64,000 bases of DNA from Lachnospiraceae bacterium (GCA_910574865.1 CAJTDN010000013.1:105240-169239); one strand, 5' to 3'. Shown: positions 25,808 through 34,556, numbered from the stretch's first letter. Program-made: numbers and translations. The notes: a model not told the origin generated them from the sequence alone.

Positions 25808-26686
25808 TTGAAAGACTACAAAAGAATTCCGTTTCCACATTTGGTCAATTGCCGCGACTTGGGCGGTTACGCTTGCGCGGATGGAAAGTTTTTTGCTTAT
25901 CACAAAATTTACCGTGCCGATGCGCCGGCTGCCCTGAACGAGGAAGAGTGGCGCTATCTTAAGGAGGAGATGGGCGTGCGTACTATCATCGACCTGCGTT
26001 CGACGGGCGAGCAGCGGATGACCCCGTACCAGGTGCCGGAAGGCATTTTGCGGATTTCGTGCCCGATGATGGCAGAGGAGAACTGGTCGGGCGAGAACGA
26101 TTTGTCGAAGATGGTGGATGGGCAAGGGGCAGGCATGGGAGGTGTCGCGGCGGGAGGTGCCGGTGCGGGTTCCATGGGGGTACGTAAGGCTCCCGCTTCC
26201 ATGACAATGGAGGATTTGGCGAAGATTCGGGAAATGTTGCGTGAAAAAATTGCTTCTGCTCCAAATGACGGGTTTATGAAAAGTTTGTCACGACAGTACG
26301 AGGAGATGCTCGAAGAATCCCCGAAGCGGGCGGCTACCGTCTTAAACCACGTCGGAGAGCATATTTCCGAGGGGGCCGTGCTATACCACTGTTCCGTGGG
26401 CAAGGACCGGACGGGCGTGACGTCGGCTTTGATTTATCTGTTGTGCGGCGTGGCCGAGGCGGATATTTTGGCCGATTACCAAGTGTCGGGGGACTATCTG
26501 AGACAAAATGAATTCATTTTTGCGTCCATGCCGGAGGAAATGCACTGCATGATGGAGTCGAAGGCTGAAACGATGCGGCATTTCTTAAAATTGGCAAAGG
26601 AGCGCGATTACATGGGCGTGCTATACGCGAACGGGCTGAGAGAGTCCGCTGCCGCGGCAATCAGGGAAGCCGTGATGGAGGCGTGA
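25808..26686 (+). CDS. tyrosine/phosphoinositide protein phosphatase (Y_phosphatase3)
   Basis: This is a 292-residue cysteine phosphatase. It opens KRIPFPHLVNCRDLGGYAC, followed by KIYRADAPAALNEEE and IIDLRSTGE. The catalytic P-loop is HCSVGKDRTGV with Cys195. The family includes LipA-like tyrosine/PI phosphatases. It uses a TTG start with a strong AAGGAGGAG site. A glycine/alanine-rich insert of about 25 residues (GQGAGMGGVAAGGAGAGSMG) at about residues 103-125 breaks the domain and is not a usual family feature. It is likely cytoplasmic; no signal peptide is visible. Confidence 0.85.
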   Translation: MKDYKRIPFPHLVNCRDLGGYACADGKFFAYHKIYRADAPAALNEEEWRYLKEEMGVRTIIDLRSTGEQRMTPYQVPEGILRISCPMMAEENWSGENDLSKMVDGQGAGMGGVAAGGAGAGSMGVRKAPASMTMEDLAKIREMLREKIASAPNDGFMKSLSRQYEEMLEESPKRAATVLNHVGEHISEGAVLYHCSVGKDRTGVTSALIYLLCGVAEADILADYQVSGDYLRQNEFIFASMPEEMHCMMESKAETMRHFLKLAKERDYMGVLYANGLRESAAAAIREAVMEA

Positions 26687-26791
26687 CCCGCGAAGGACAA
26701 ACATGCCTGGGCATGTGGGTTCGTGGTTTCAAGGCGATACATGACGCATGAACGATTTCCTCTCTTCTTCATATAGTATACCAGGAGTTTA

Positions 26792-26822
26792 AAGACGTCA
26801 CGTCTTCCACCGCGCACGGTGG
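26792..26822 (+). other. two adjacent perfect hairpins in the DUF4474 leader
   Basis: AAGACG/CGTCTT (26792-26806, 3-nt loop) is directly followed by CCACCG/CGGTGG (26807-26822, 4-nt loop). There is no U-run, so they are not terminators. They could be a structured leader of the next gene; the region before (26701-26716) also has an ACATGCC/GGCATGT hairpin. Confidence 0.4.
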
Positions 26823-26875
26823 ATGGCGCGACGGTCGGGACGCTTGGGATTCTATGGGAAGGGAGGATTTTCATT

Positions 26876-27901
26876 TTGTATGGGAAGTGGTTTTTCGTAT
26901 GTTTGATTCTGACATTGTTGCTTTTGGCGGGAATCACGATAGACCTCTTGTACCTTCGCCGCAAAAAGGCAAAGGAAAAGGTGAAAAGCCGCAGTGATTC
27001 GAGGAAGCTTCAGGAGATTAACGAGGCCTTGCGGCCGTTTGGCTTTTGTTATGACGTGAAGAAAGACATTTTTTATTCCTTGCGGGACGCGTGGCAGAGG
27101 TCGGTGGGATATGGGAAGATTTATGACGAGATGGCTCCCGTCATGAACATGGTGATTGACTGCGAGCCGATTTATTTTGAATATGACGGTCGCAGGTGGA
27201 TGGTTGAGCTGTGGAAGGGACAGTATGGCATCACTTCGGGGGCCGAGGTGGGGATTTACGTGGAATCCGGGGAGAACCGGGAGGAAGCGGCCGAGGACGT
27301 GTTTTATCAGGCGGTGTCCGAGGATGAGGAAGTGCGCATGTCGATGGCCTTGTACAAGGACGGGAAAATGTTGTTCCAAAGGGAGGAACGGCATTGGTGG
27401 CTGACGGGTTTTCGGCTGGGTGAATTTTCCAAGCCGGGCGAGCTGATGTTGCGCGCGTCTATTCTTTTCCCTAACCAGGAAATGATGCATGCCTTTTTGG
27501 AGGGCTGCCGCCGGGCTGGGTATCGCTTTGGGGACATTTATGTTCGGTATAATGGCGTGGCCATTAATTTCGCCCGGCCCAAAACGGCACAACCGGCGCT
27601 TTTTGGAAAATGCCACTGTCGGTTCATCCAATGGCAGAATCGTTGTAATTGCAAGTTGTACCTTTATTTGACGAGGCCTTTTGACAGGACGCTTGACAGG
27701 CTGGATTACCTGATGATGGAATACCCGCTGATATTTCACATGGTGACGGGTCTTGGAAGAATCGGGCGGATGCAGGAAAAAATGGGACGAAAGGGAAGAA
27801 GGTACGCGCGATTAAAAAACGCGGCGGGACGAAAAGGGCGAAGCGCCGAACGGGTCGGGGATGAGTGGAATGCGGCGGGACGCGGGGGACGGCGAAGATG
27901 A
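26876..27901 (+). CDS. DUF4474-domain membrane protein
   Basis: This is a 341-residue protein with one N-terminal membrane helix (about residues 5-26), a basic stretch (RRKKAKEKVKSR), and a DUF4474 domain: LQEINEALRPFGFCYDVKKD, IFYSLRDAWQRSVGYGKIYD, MVIDCEPIYFEYDGRRWMVE and LWKGQYGITSGAEVGIYV. The family has no known function. The C-terminus is very basic (many Arg/Gly), possibly binding nucleic acid or membrane. I prefer TTG 26876 because GGGAGG lies 9 nt upstream; a GTG at 26819 would add 19 residues with no site. The stop overlaps the next ATG by 4 nt, coupling it to a phosphoesterase. Confidence 0.78.
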   Translation: MYGKWFFVCLILTLLLLAGITIDLLYLRRKKAKEKVKSRSDSRKLQEINEALRPFGFCYDVKKDIFYSLRDAWQRSVGYGKIYDEMAPVMNMVIDCEPIYFEYDGRRWMVELWKGQYGITSGAEVGIYVESGENREEAAEDVFYQAVSEDEEVRMSMALYKDGKMLFQREERHWWLTGFRLGEFSKPGELMLRASILFPNQEMMHAFLEGCRRAGYRFGDIYVRYNGVAINFARPKTAQPALFGKCHCRFIQWQNRCNCKLYLYLTRPFDRTLDRLDYLMMEYPLIFHMVTGLGRIGRMQEKMGRKGRRYARLKNAAGRKGRSAERVGDEWNAAGRGGRRR

Positions 27902-28794
27902 GTCGTGTCATGGAAAGGCTGGACCAGGCGTATGAGAATGCCCTATGCCTTCCGTTGGATTGCCGGAGCAAAATTGTCCTGATGAGTGATTGTCATAGGG
28001 GTGTCGGGAACTGGGGGGACAATTTTCAATCAAACCAGAACTTGTTCTTTGCCGCGCTTCAATATTATGACAGGCGAAAATTTACCTATATCGAGCTGGG
28101 GGACGGAGACGAACTTTGGGAAAACCGCAATTTGCAGGAAATCATCCGGACGCACAGCAACCAGTTTTGGATCATGTCGGAATTTTACCGGGACGGGCGT
28201 TTTTACATGCTGTATGGCAACCATGACAGGAAGAAGGAGCGGGACGGTTTTTGCCAGGCAAATTGCCATTCTTATTTTTGCGAGTCCGAAGGGCGGTGCA
28301 GGGATTTGTTCCCGGGGTTGAAGGCCTGGGAGGCAATCCGGCTCCAGGATTGCTGCCACCATTACGAAATTTTGCTCGTCCATGGCCACCAGGGGGATTT
28401 TTGGAATGACACCGTGTGGCGGCTTAGCCGTTTCCTGGTGCGTTATGTCTGGAGACCGCTGGAGCTTATGGGATGTAACGATCCTACCAGCGCGGCAAAG
28501 AATTACAAGAAAAAGGAAAAGACGGAAAAGCGGCTTGCGGAGTGGGCGAACGTGCATGGGACGATATTGGTCGCGGGGCACACGCACCGTTCGGTGTTCC
28601 CGGAGCCGGGGAAGGGCTATTACTTTAATGACGGGAGTTGCGTGCATCCAAGGTGCGTAACGGCGCTGGAGATTGAGCAAGGCGGCATTTCCCTTGTGAA
28701 ATGGAGTTCCAAGGTGCGGGAGGACAACGTGGTATACATAGGACGGGACGTGCTGGCCGGGCCGACGCGGATTGAGAATTATGCCAAGGGGTAA
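27898..28794 (+). CDS. metallophosphoesterase (calcineurin-like)
   Basis: This is a 298-residue cytosolic-looking protein with the metal-binding set IVLMSDCHRGVG (D-x-H), IELGDGDELWE (GD), MLYGNHDRKK (GNHD), LLVHGHQGDFW (H-G-H) and VAGHTHRS (GHTH). It resembles the UDP-2,3-diacylglucosamine hydrolase/phosphoesterase group in motif spacing, but a Gram-positive has no lipid A, so the substrate is unknown. Several Cys/His (CHSYFCESEGRC, QDCCHHYE) might hold extra metal. It is translationally coupled to DUF4474 and closed by a strong terminator. Confidence 0.85.
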   Translation: MSRVMERLDQAYENALCLPLDCRSKIVLMSDCHRGVGNWGDNFQSNQNLFFAALQYYDRRKFTYIELGDGDELWENRNLQEIIRTHSNQFWIMSEFYRDGRFYMLYGNHDRKKERDGFCQANCHSYFCESEGRCRDLFPGLKAWEAIRLQDCCHHYEILLVHGHQGDFWNDTVWRLSRFLVRYVWRPLELMGCNDPTSAAKNYKKKEKTEKRLAEWANVHGTILVAGHTHRSVFPEPGKGYYFNDGSCVHPRCVTALEIEQGGISLVKWSSKVREDNVVYIGRDVLAGPTRIENYAKG

Positions 28795-28823
28795 AACCAT
28801 TTTTACCCCTTGGCAGTTTTTTT
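28782..28823 (+). terminator. strong Rho-independent terminator
   Basis: A perfect 15-bp stem (28782-28796 with 28801-28815; TGCCAAGGGGTAAAA and its complement), a 4-nt loop CCAT, and a run of seven T. The 5' arm contains the last codons of the phosphoesterase gene. Confidence 0.95.
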
Positions 28824-28844
28824 GATTTGTGGTAAGATAATGAT

Positions 28845-28958
28845 GATACCGGGGGCAAAGGGTCATGTATGGCATACCCGCATGTCAACACATGACTTTG
28901 GAACTCGATCGTGGCGGAGATGGCAGGAGCACGAAGTGCGTGGCAATCCGTGGGTATC
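28845..28958. repeat. GATACC...GGTATC element, third copy (114 bp)
   Basis: It opens GATACCGGGGGCAAAGGGTC and closes CCGTGGGTATC followed by ATGGGAC. It keeps the ATGTATGGCAT...CATGAC arm, TTTGGAACTCG and GGAGCACGAAGTGCG but lacks the GCAAAACAC/GTGTTTT middle. It lies in the leader of the phosphofructokinase gene. Confidence 0.7.
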
Positions 28959-29000
28959 ATGGGACAAGCGGACATTTTTAACCAAAGGAGGAGCAATACG

Positions 29001-30086
29001 ATGTTAAGAATTGGCATGTTGACAAGCGGTGGTGACTGTCAGGCGCTGAACGCGGCGATGCGCGGCGTGGTGAAGGGCATTTGTTCCAAAGTGGAGGACG
29101 TGGAGATATTCGGTTTCCAGGATGGTTACAAGGGGCTGATTTACGGGGATTTCAAGATGCTCACGTCGAGGGACTTTTCTGGCATTTTGACGCGCGGCGG
29201 CACGATCCTGGGGACTTCCAGGCAGCCGTTCAAGCTGATGCGGGTGCCGGACAAGGACGGTTTGGACAAGGTGGCGGCGATGAAGCATACATACCACAAG
29301 CTGAGTCTGGACTGCCTGGTCATCCTTGGGGGAAATGGTACGCAGAAGACGGCCAACCTGCTCCGCGAGGAGGGATTGAACGTTATCGGCCTGCCGAAGA
29401 CGATTGACAACGACTTGTGGGGGACGGAGATGACGTTCGGGTTCCAGAGCGCGGTGGACATCGCGACCGACACGATTGACCGCATCCACACGACGGCGAC
29501 CTCCCACAGCAGGGTGTTCATTATAGAGGTCATGGGACACAAGGTGGGACACGTCACGTTGCACGCGGGAATAGCGGGCGGCGCGGACATCATCCTCCTG
29601 CCGGAGATTCCGTACGACATTGACGCCATCGTGGACATCATCGACAAGCGTGACAAGGCCGGAAAGTCGTTCACGATCCTGGCCGTGGCGGAGGGCGCGA
29701 TTTCCAAGAAGGATGCGAAGCTGTCCAAGAAGGAGTACAAGGAAAAGCAGGAGAAGGACAAGAAGAAATATCCGTCCATTTCTTACAAGCTGGCAGAGGA
29801 AATCCAGCAAAAGACCGATAAGGAAGTGCGCATTACCGTGCCGGGACATACGCAGCGCGGCGGTTCTCCGTGTCCATATGACCGCGTGTTTTCCACCAGG
29901 GTCGGCGCGAAGGCGGCGGAGATGATCATGAAAGGCCAGTTCGGTTACATGGTGGCGATGCAGAACGGCGAGACGACGAAGGTTCCGTTGCAGGACATCG
30001 CCGGCAAGCTGAAATACGTGGATCCGAAGTGCAAACTGATTAAGGAAGCGAAACTGACGGGAATCAGCTTTGGCACCTTGGATTAG
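29001..30086 (+). CDS. pfkA: 6-phosphofructokinase (group III-like)
   Basis: This is a 361-residue glycolytic enzyme phosphorylating fructose 6-phosphate. Motifs are RIGMLTSGGDCQALNAAMRG, TRGGTILGTSR, ILGGNGTQKTA, LPKTIDNDLWGT, GRxxG-like EVMGHKVGHVTLHAG and PGHTQRGGSP. At the phosphoryl-donor site the sequence is Gly-Asn112-Gly113: the Gly fits an ATP enzyme (PPi enzymes have Asp). The Lys133 of PKTIDND is the residue usual in PPi and in group III enzymes. The usual Asp before that Gly is Asn here. So ATP use is likely but not certain. A Lys-rich insert (KKDAKLSKKEYKEKQEKDKK) near residue 240 is specific to the long form. AAAGGAGG precedes the ATG. Confidence 0.9.
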   Translation: MLRIGMLTSGGDCQALNAAMRGVVKGICSKVEDVEIFGFQDGYKGLIYGDFKMLTSRDFSGILTRGGTILGTSRQPFKLMRVPDKDGLDKVAAMKHTYHKLSLDCLVILGGNGTQKTANLLREEGLNVIGLPKTIDNDLWGTEMTFGFQSAVDIATDTIDRIHTTATSHSRVFIIEVMGHKVGHVTLHAGIAGGADIILLPEIPYDIDAIVDIIDKRDKAGKSFTILAVAEGAISKKDAKLSKKEYKEKQEKDKKKYPSISYKLAEEIQQKTDKEVRITVPGHTQRGGSPCPYDRVFSTRVGAKAAEMIMKGQFGYMVAMQNGETTKVPLQDIAGKLKYVDPKCKLIKEAKLTGISFGTLD

Positions 30087-30095
30087 GAAGGGGGA

Positions 30096-30330
30096 CTTGG
30101 CCAGGCTCGGAAGGACCTCGCCAAGGCGCGCGGAGTGCATTCGTACGTAAGTTTAGGGAGAGGAAACTCCGCTTGGCCAGGCTCGGAAGAACCTTGCCAA
30201 GGCGCGCGGAGTGCATTCGTACGTAAGTTTAGGGAGAGGAAACTCCGCTTGGCCAGGCTCGGAAGAACCTCGCCAAGGCGCGCGGAGTGCATTCACACTA
30301 GGCTCGTGTGGAACCTCGCCAAGTGTTCAT
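30096..30330 (+). repeat. tandem repeat, 76-bp unit, ~3 copies, upstream of dnaX
   Basis: CTTGGCCAGGCTCGGAAG recurs at 30096, 30172 and 30248 with CCTCGCCAAGGCGCGCGGAG following in each. The last unit diverges (CACTAGGCTCGTGTGGAACC) and ends in two or three copies of an 11-bp motif AAGTGTTCATTGC. The array lies between the phosphofructokinase stop and the dnaX ribosome site. It shares CCTCGCCAAG, TGCATTC(G)TACGTA-like and CACTAGGCTCG with the 101-bp array at 15601. Confidence 0.9.
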
Positions 30331-30374
30331 TGCAAGTGTTCATTGCAAGTGTTTATTGCAGGAGGTTTTTAGTC

Positions 30375-32069
30375 GTGTCTTATACGGCATTATATAGGAA
30401 GTTCCGTCCGACCGAGTTTGAGGACGTGAAGGGGCAGGAACATATTATCACAACTTTACAGAACCAGATTAAGGCGAACCGTATCGGGCACGCGTATTTG
30501 TTCTGCGGAACGCGCGGGACGGGTAAGACGACCGTGGCGAAGATATTTGCCAAGGCCGTGAACTGCGAGCATCCGGTTGGCGGGAGTCCTTGTGGGGAAT
30601 GCGCGATGTGCCGGGCAATCGCGGCGGGGGCTTCCATGAACGTAATCGAGATTGACGCGGCTTCCAACAACGGCGTGGACAACGTGCGCGAGATTCGCGA
30701 GGAGGTGACTTACCGCCCGACGGAAGGGCGGTTCAAGGTATACATCATAGATGAGGTGCACATGTTATCCATCGGGGCGTTCAATGCCTTGTTAAAGACG
30801 CTTGAGGAGCCGCCGGAGTATGTCATTTTTATTTTGGCGACGACCGAGGTGCATAAGATTCCGGTTACGATTTTGTCCAGGTGCCAACATTATGATTTTC
30901 ACCGTATCACGATTGAGACGATTACCGCGCGTATGCAGGAGCTGCTTCGCGCGGAGCAGGTCGAGGCCGAAGAAAAAGCGTTGCGCTATATCGCGAAGGC
31001 GGCGGACGGCTCCATGCGTGACGCGCTGAGCCTTCTTGACCAGTGCATCGCCTTTTACCTGGGGCAGAAGTTGACGTACGAGCACGTACTCGAGGTGTTG
31101 GGGGCGGTGGACACGGACGTGTTCAGCCGCTTGTTGCGCAGGGTCGTCGAGCGGAACGTGCCACAAGTGCTGAATATCGTGGAGGAGCTGGTGATGCAGG
31201 GACGGGAACTGTCGCAGATGGTGGCGGATTTTACATGGTACCTGCGCAACTTGCTCTTGGTGCAGACTTCGGACGGGATTGAGGATGTCTTGGACGTGTC
31301 GGCGGAGAATTTGCGGCAACTGCAGGAAGAGGCGCGGATGGTCGAACCGGACAGGTTGCTCCGTGACATCCGTATTTTTTCCGAGTTGTCGGGAAAGATG
31401 AAATATGCGACGCAAAAGCGGGTGCTTTTGGAGGTGGCGTTGATTAAGCTTTGCACTCCGGCCATGGAGTCGAATACGGACACGCTGTTAGATCGTTTGC
31501 GGGTTATGGAAGCGGAGATGGAGAAGGTGAAAGCCGCGGCGGAGGGGGGATTTTTGGCCGGGGGCTTTGTGGACGGAATGCATGGCGGATTTGCGGACAG
31601 TGCGGCAGGAGCAAATGGCGTTGCCGGAGATAATTTCATGGGTGGCGTGAACGGACCTGCGGGCCGCCATGGCGGCGCGAATGGTTTTGTAGGCGGAACG
31701 GGTGGCTATGGAGGCGTGGGACAAGCGGGGGCGCGGCTTACGGCGGCGATACCCGAGGATGTGGAGAAGGTGGTCAAGAAGTTTCGGGCGATTGCCGACG
31801 AGGTGCCGGCACCGACGGGCACGTATTTGAAAAAGGCCCGCCTGAGCCTGGGCGGGGACAACCGGTTATTAATCGTCATGCCGGACGAGGTGAGTTTTTC
31901 CATGGTAAATCGGGAGGATCATTTGCACGAGATTACGGCGGCGATTGAAAATTATATTGGGAAAAAAGTGGAAATCGAGGTGCGCCAGGTCGAGGAAGGC
32001 CGGCACTTTGAAGATACATTTGCGGACTTGGAACAATTTATTCATATGGAAATTACAGTGGAGGATTAG
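30375..32069 (+). CDS. dnaX: DNA polymerase III gamma/tau subunit
   Basis: This is a 564-residue clamp-loader ATPase. It starts (GTG) MSYTALYRKFRPTEFEDVKG. The Walker A is GTRGTGKTT, the zinc site uses C-x8-C-x2-C (CEHPVGGSPCGECAMCR), the Walker B is YIIDEVHML, and sensor 1 is ILATTEVHKIP followed by SRCQHYDF. Domain III follows to about residue 360. The linker after residue ~380 is glycine-rich (GGFLAGGFVDG type repeats), then a C-terminal tau-like domain. GTG 30375 has GGAGG 9 nt upstream; the frame runs 80 codons further into the tandem repeat but is not coding. It leads the dnaX-ybaB-recR operon. Confidence 0.96.
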   Translation: MSYTALYRKFRPTEFEDVKGQEHIITTLQNQIKANRIGHAYLFCGTRGTGKTTVAKIFAKAVNCEHPVGGSPCGECAMCRAIAAGASMNVIEIDAASNNGVDNVREIREEVTYRPTEGRFKVYIIDEVHMLSIGAFNALLKTLEEPPEYVIFILATTEVHKIPVTILSRCQHYDFHRITIETITARMQELLRAEQVEAEEKALRYIAKAADGSMRDALSLLDQCIAFYLGQKLTYEHVLEVLGAVDTDVFSRLLRRVVERNVPQVLNIVEELVMQGRELSQMVADFTWYLRNLLLVQTSDGIEDVLDVSAENLRQLQEEARMVEPDRLLRDIRIFSELSGKMKYATQKRVLLEVALIKLCTPAMESNTDTLLDRLRVMEAEMEKVKAAAEGGFLAGGFVDGMHGGFADSAAGANGVAGDNFMGGVNGPAGRHGGANGFVGGTGGYGGVGQAGARLTAAIPEDVEKVVKKFRAIADEVPAPTGTYLKKARLSLGGDNRLLIVMPDEVSFSMVNREDHLHEITAAIENYIGKKVEIEVRQVEEGRHFEDTFADLEQFIHMEITVED

Positions 32070-32073
32070 GAAA

Positions 32074-32424
32074 ATGGCAAAGCGTGGAGGATTCCCGGGC
32101 GGCGGAATGCCCGGAAACATGACGAACTTGATGAAGCAGGCGCAGCGGATGCAGCGTCAGATGGAGGAGCAGGCGAAAGAGCTGGAGACGAGGGAATTTA
32201 CCGCGACGGCGGGTGGCGGCGTGGTGGAGGTGACGGTTTCCGGTAAGCGGGAAGTGCTGAAGGTGAAGCTCGCGGAGGAAGTGGTCGATCCCGACGACGT
32301 CGAGACGTTGGAAGACTTGGTCGTGGCGGCGGTAAACGAGGCGTTGCGCAAGGTGGAGGAAGAGTCCGGGGCGGCGATGTCGAAGCTGGCCGGGGGACTG
32401 GGCGGAATGCCCGGGATGTTTTAA
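32074..32424 (+). CDS. ybaB: YbaB/EbfC nucleoid-associated protein
   Basis: This is a 116-residue small DNA-binding protein. The N-terminus is glycine-rich ([12 protein letters not shown]), then the family helix [16 protein letters not shown], the core [20 protein letters not shown] and [22 protein letters not shown], ending in Gly/Met. It dimerises and binds DNA as tweezers. It sits between dnaX and recR with 4-nt and 2-nt gaps, the usual bacterial order. Confidence 0.96.
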   Translation: MAKRGGFPGGGMPGNMTNLMKQAQRMQRQMEEQAKELETREFTATAGGGVVEVTVSGKREVLKVKLAEEVVDPDDVETLEDLVVAAVNEALRKVEEESGAAMSKLAGGLGGMPGMF

Positions 32425-32426
32425 AA

Positions 32427-33023
32427 ATGGAATATTATAGCAATCAAATCAGCCGTTTGATCGAGGAGTTTTCCCGTTTGCCGGGCATTGGCTCCAAATC
32501 GGCACAGCGGCTGGCTTTTCATGTCATCAACATGCCGAAGGAGCAGGTGGAAGGGTTGGCGAAGACGCTGGTGGAAGCGCGTAACAACGTGTGTTACTGC
32601 CAGCAGTGCTGCACGCTGACCGACCAGGAAATCTGTCCCATCTGCAAAAACCCGGACCGCGACCAGAAAACCATCATGGTAGTGGAGACTCCCCGCGATT
32701 TGGCGGCCTATGAAAAAACCGGGAAATATTACGGCACGTACCACGTCCTGCACGGGGCCATCTCGCCGATGTTGGGAATCGGGCCGGGCGACATTCGCTT
32801 GAAAGAATTGATGGAACGGCTGCAAGGGGATGTCGAGGAAGTCATCATCGCCACCAATTCGAGCCTTGAGGGCGAGACCACGGCGATGTACATCAGCAAG
32901 CTGATCAAGCCGGCCGGCATCAAGGTAAGCCGTATCGCCAGCGGTGTTCCGGTGGGCGGTGATTTGGAGTATATTGACGAGGTGACGCTTCTGCGGGCAC
33001 TGGAGGGGCGGACGCCGTTGTAA
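32427..33023 (+). CDS. recR: recombination mediator RecR
   Basis: This is a 198-residue RecFOR pathway protein that loads RecA at gaps. The helix-hairpin-helix is [15 protein letters not shown]. The zinc finger is C-x2-C-x9/10-C-x2-C ([16 protein letters not shown]). The Toprim domain has [32 protein letters not shown] and [18 protein letters not shown]. The C-terminal [20 protein letters not shown] segment ([20 protein letters not shown]) is complete. It is the last gene of the dnaX block. Confidence 0.97.
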   Translation: MEYYSNQISRLIEEFSRLPGIGSKSAQRLAFHVINMPKEQVEGLAKTLVEARNNVCYCQQCCTLTDQEICPICKNPDRDQKTIMVVETPRDLAAYEKTGKYYGTYHVLHGAISPMLGIGPGDIRLKELMERLQGDVEEVIIATNSSLEGETTAMYISKLIKPAGIKVSRIASGVPVGGDLEYIDEVTLLRALEGRTPL

Positions 33024-33077
33024 AATGGATGAAGTTGCGAAAATGCCGACGAATTATTGGTAATGAGGTGGGATGGG

Positions 33078-34166
33078 ATGGAAAGGAAAAAGGCGACGTC
33101 GTCCGACGTGGCAAAACGGGCGGGGGTCTCGCAGGCGACCGTGTCCATGGTCTTGAACAAGAAATATAACGTCTCCTTTTCCAAGGACGTGATCGATCGG
33201 GTGGAGTCGGCCGCGCGGGAGCTTGGCTATGAATTGCCGAAGCGCAGGCGCAAGCGGGAAGGCCGCCGCGAAAAGCTCCTGGTCGTATTTTGCCCGAACC
33301 TTACCAACCCGTATTACGTGATGCTCTTGCAGGGCATCGAGTCCCGCGCGACGGAACAAGGATACGGGTTGTTTGTCTGTAACACGCAGCGCAGTCTGGA
33401 ATTGGAGGAGCGGTATTTGAAAATGCTGCCGTCCTTGAACCCGCAAGGCGTGATTTACACATGCAATCCGAGTCGGAATTTCATGTCGATGTTGGAACAA
33501 ATTTCCCGCACGATACCGATTGCCGTCATCAACAACCAAAATGAAAAGCTGGACGTGGACGCGGTGGAATTGGACAATTCCAAGCTGGGACGCATCATGG
33601 CGAAACATTTGCTGGAGCTGGGGCATAAAAAGGTGGCTTACATTTGCCCGCCGCTGACGGCAAGGCAAAAGCAGCGCTCGAAGCGCGTGGAAGGTTTTTT
33701 GGCGGAATTCAAAGAGGCGGGATTTGACGGAAACGTGATCATCAAAGCGGCAAACGAGGCAATAGACCGTGACGTGCCGGGCATTGATTCGGAGTATCGA
33801 ATCGGGTATGATTTAACAAAGGAGCTGATGCGGGAGCGTCACGATTTGACGGCAATCGTGGGATTGAACGACATGATTGCTTTTGGTATTCTGGATGCGC
33901 TTTACGAGGAACGCTACAAGGTGCCGGGAGACATTTCCGTCATGGGGTGTGACAACACGCTGTTTGCCAAGATGCGCAAAGTGTCGCTGACCACGGTGGA
34001 GCATTTCGTGATTTACAAGGGGCGTGACGCTTGCGACATCATCATGAAGAAGATTAAGACGAAGAACCAGAGGTACGCCGACATGGAGCCGGTCAGCATT
34101 TACCATGTGGAGTACGAGCCGAGAATCGTCGCGAGGGGGACGACCGGGTATCCGAAGGTGAAGTAA
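33078..34166 (+). CDS. LacI-family transcriptional regulator
   Basis: This is a 362-residue repressor-type protein. The helix-turn-helix is ATSSDVAKRAGVSQATVSMV followed by the hinge (FSKDVIDRVESAARELGY). A periplasmic-binding-like ligand domain follows (FCPNLTNPYYVMLLQGIE, AVINNQNEKLDVDAVELDN, GLNDMIAFGILDAL, VMGCDNTLFAKM, LTTVEHF). The spacer between the HTH and ligand domain is unusually basic (PKRRRKREGRREK). ATG 33078 has GAGGTGG 6 nt upstream. It lies 54 nt after recR, perhaps co-transcribed. No target gene stands beside it; the decayed sugar locus at 36-39 kb is a possible former target (inference). Confidence 0.9.
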   Translation: MERKKATSSDVAKRAGVSQATVSMVLNKKYNVSFSKDVIDRVESAARELGYELPKRRRKREGRREKLLVVFCPNLTNPYYVMLLQGIESRATEQGYGLFVCNTQRSLELEERYLKMLPSLNPQGVIYTCNPSRNFMSMLEQISRTIPIAVINNQNEKLDVDAVELDNSKLGRIMAKHLLELGHKKVAYICPPLTARQKQRSKRVEGFLAEFKEAGFDGNVIIKAANEAIDRDVPGIDSEYRIGYDLTKELMRERHDLTAIVGLNDMIAFGILDALYEERYKVPGDISVMGCDNTLFAKMRKVSLTTVEHFVIYKGRDACDIIMKKIKTKNQRYADMEPVSIYHVEYEPRIVARGTTGYPKVK

Positions 34167-34226
34167 GGATATGACGCGCGATGGATTGGGTTGTGGATTA
34201 TTACAAAGCGGGAGGCTGGCCTATAT

Positions 34227-34556
34227 ATGGATGAATTACAGGAAGTGCTTTCAAAGCTGACGGTGGAATTTCAGAATATTTTTGGAAGTTCCTTGCAATG
34301 TATCATTTTATATGGTTCTGTCGCGAGAGGGACACAGACGGTAGAGTCGGATGTCGATATTGCGGTAATCGTTCGAAAGCATACGGAGGAAATGTATGAT
34401 AAAATGATAGATTTCACGGTTGATCTTGAATTGGAATATGACAAAGTACTGTCGGTATTGCTGATTGATTATGACGGTTTTAAAGAATGGGAGGACGTGC
34501 TTCCGTTTTATAAAAATGTAAAAAAAGAGGGGATTATGCTATGGAGCGCAGCGTGA
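34227..34556 (+). CDS. MNT-type nucleotidyltransferase (antitoxin of HEPN/MNT pair)
   Basis: This is a 109-residue minimal nucleotidyltransferase. The motif GSVARGTQTVESDVDIAV is an exact G-S-x10-D-x-D, and a later Asp/Glu (VDLELEYDKVLSVLL) supplies the third acidic residue. In the MntA/HepT group the antitoxin AMPylates or adds AMP to the HEPN toxin. The gene is AT-rich. ATG 34227 has GGGAGG 11 nt upstream. Its 3' end overlaps the HEPN gene by 16 nt. Confidence 0.85.
   Translation: MDELQEVLSKLTVEFQNIFGSSLQCIILYGSVARGTQTVESDVDIAVIVRKHTEEMYDKMIDFTVDLELEYDKVLSVLLIDYDGFKEWEDVLPFYKNVKKEGIMLWSAA

Noticed and set aside
29004..30140. Long minus-strand frame opposite phosphofructokinase
   Set aside because: Antisense shadow of a strongly conserved gene; product shows no family features.
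30135..30374. Extended N-terminus of DnaX through the tandem repeat
   Set aside because: The 76-bp period shifts frame each unit, the GTG at 30375 has GGAGG, and DnaX proteins begin MSYTALYRKxRP.
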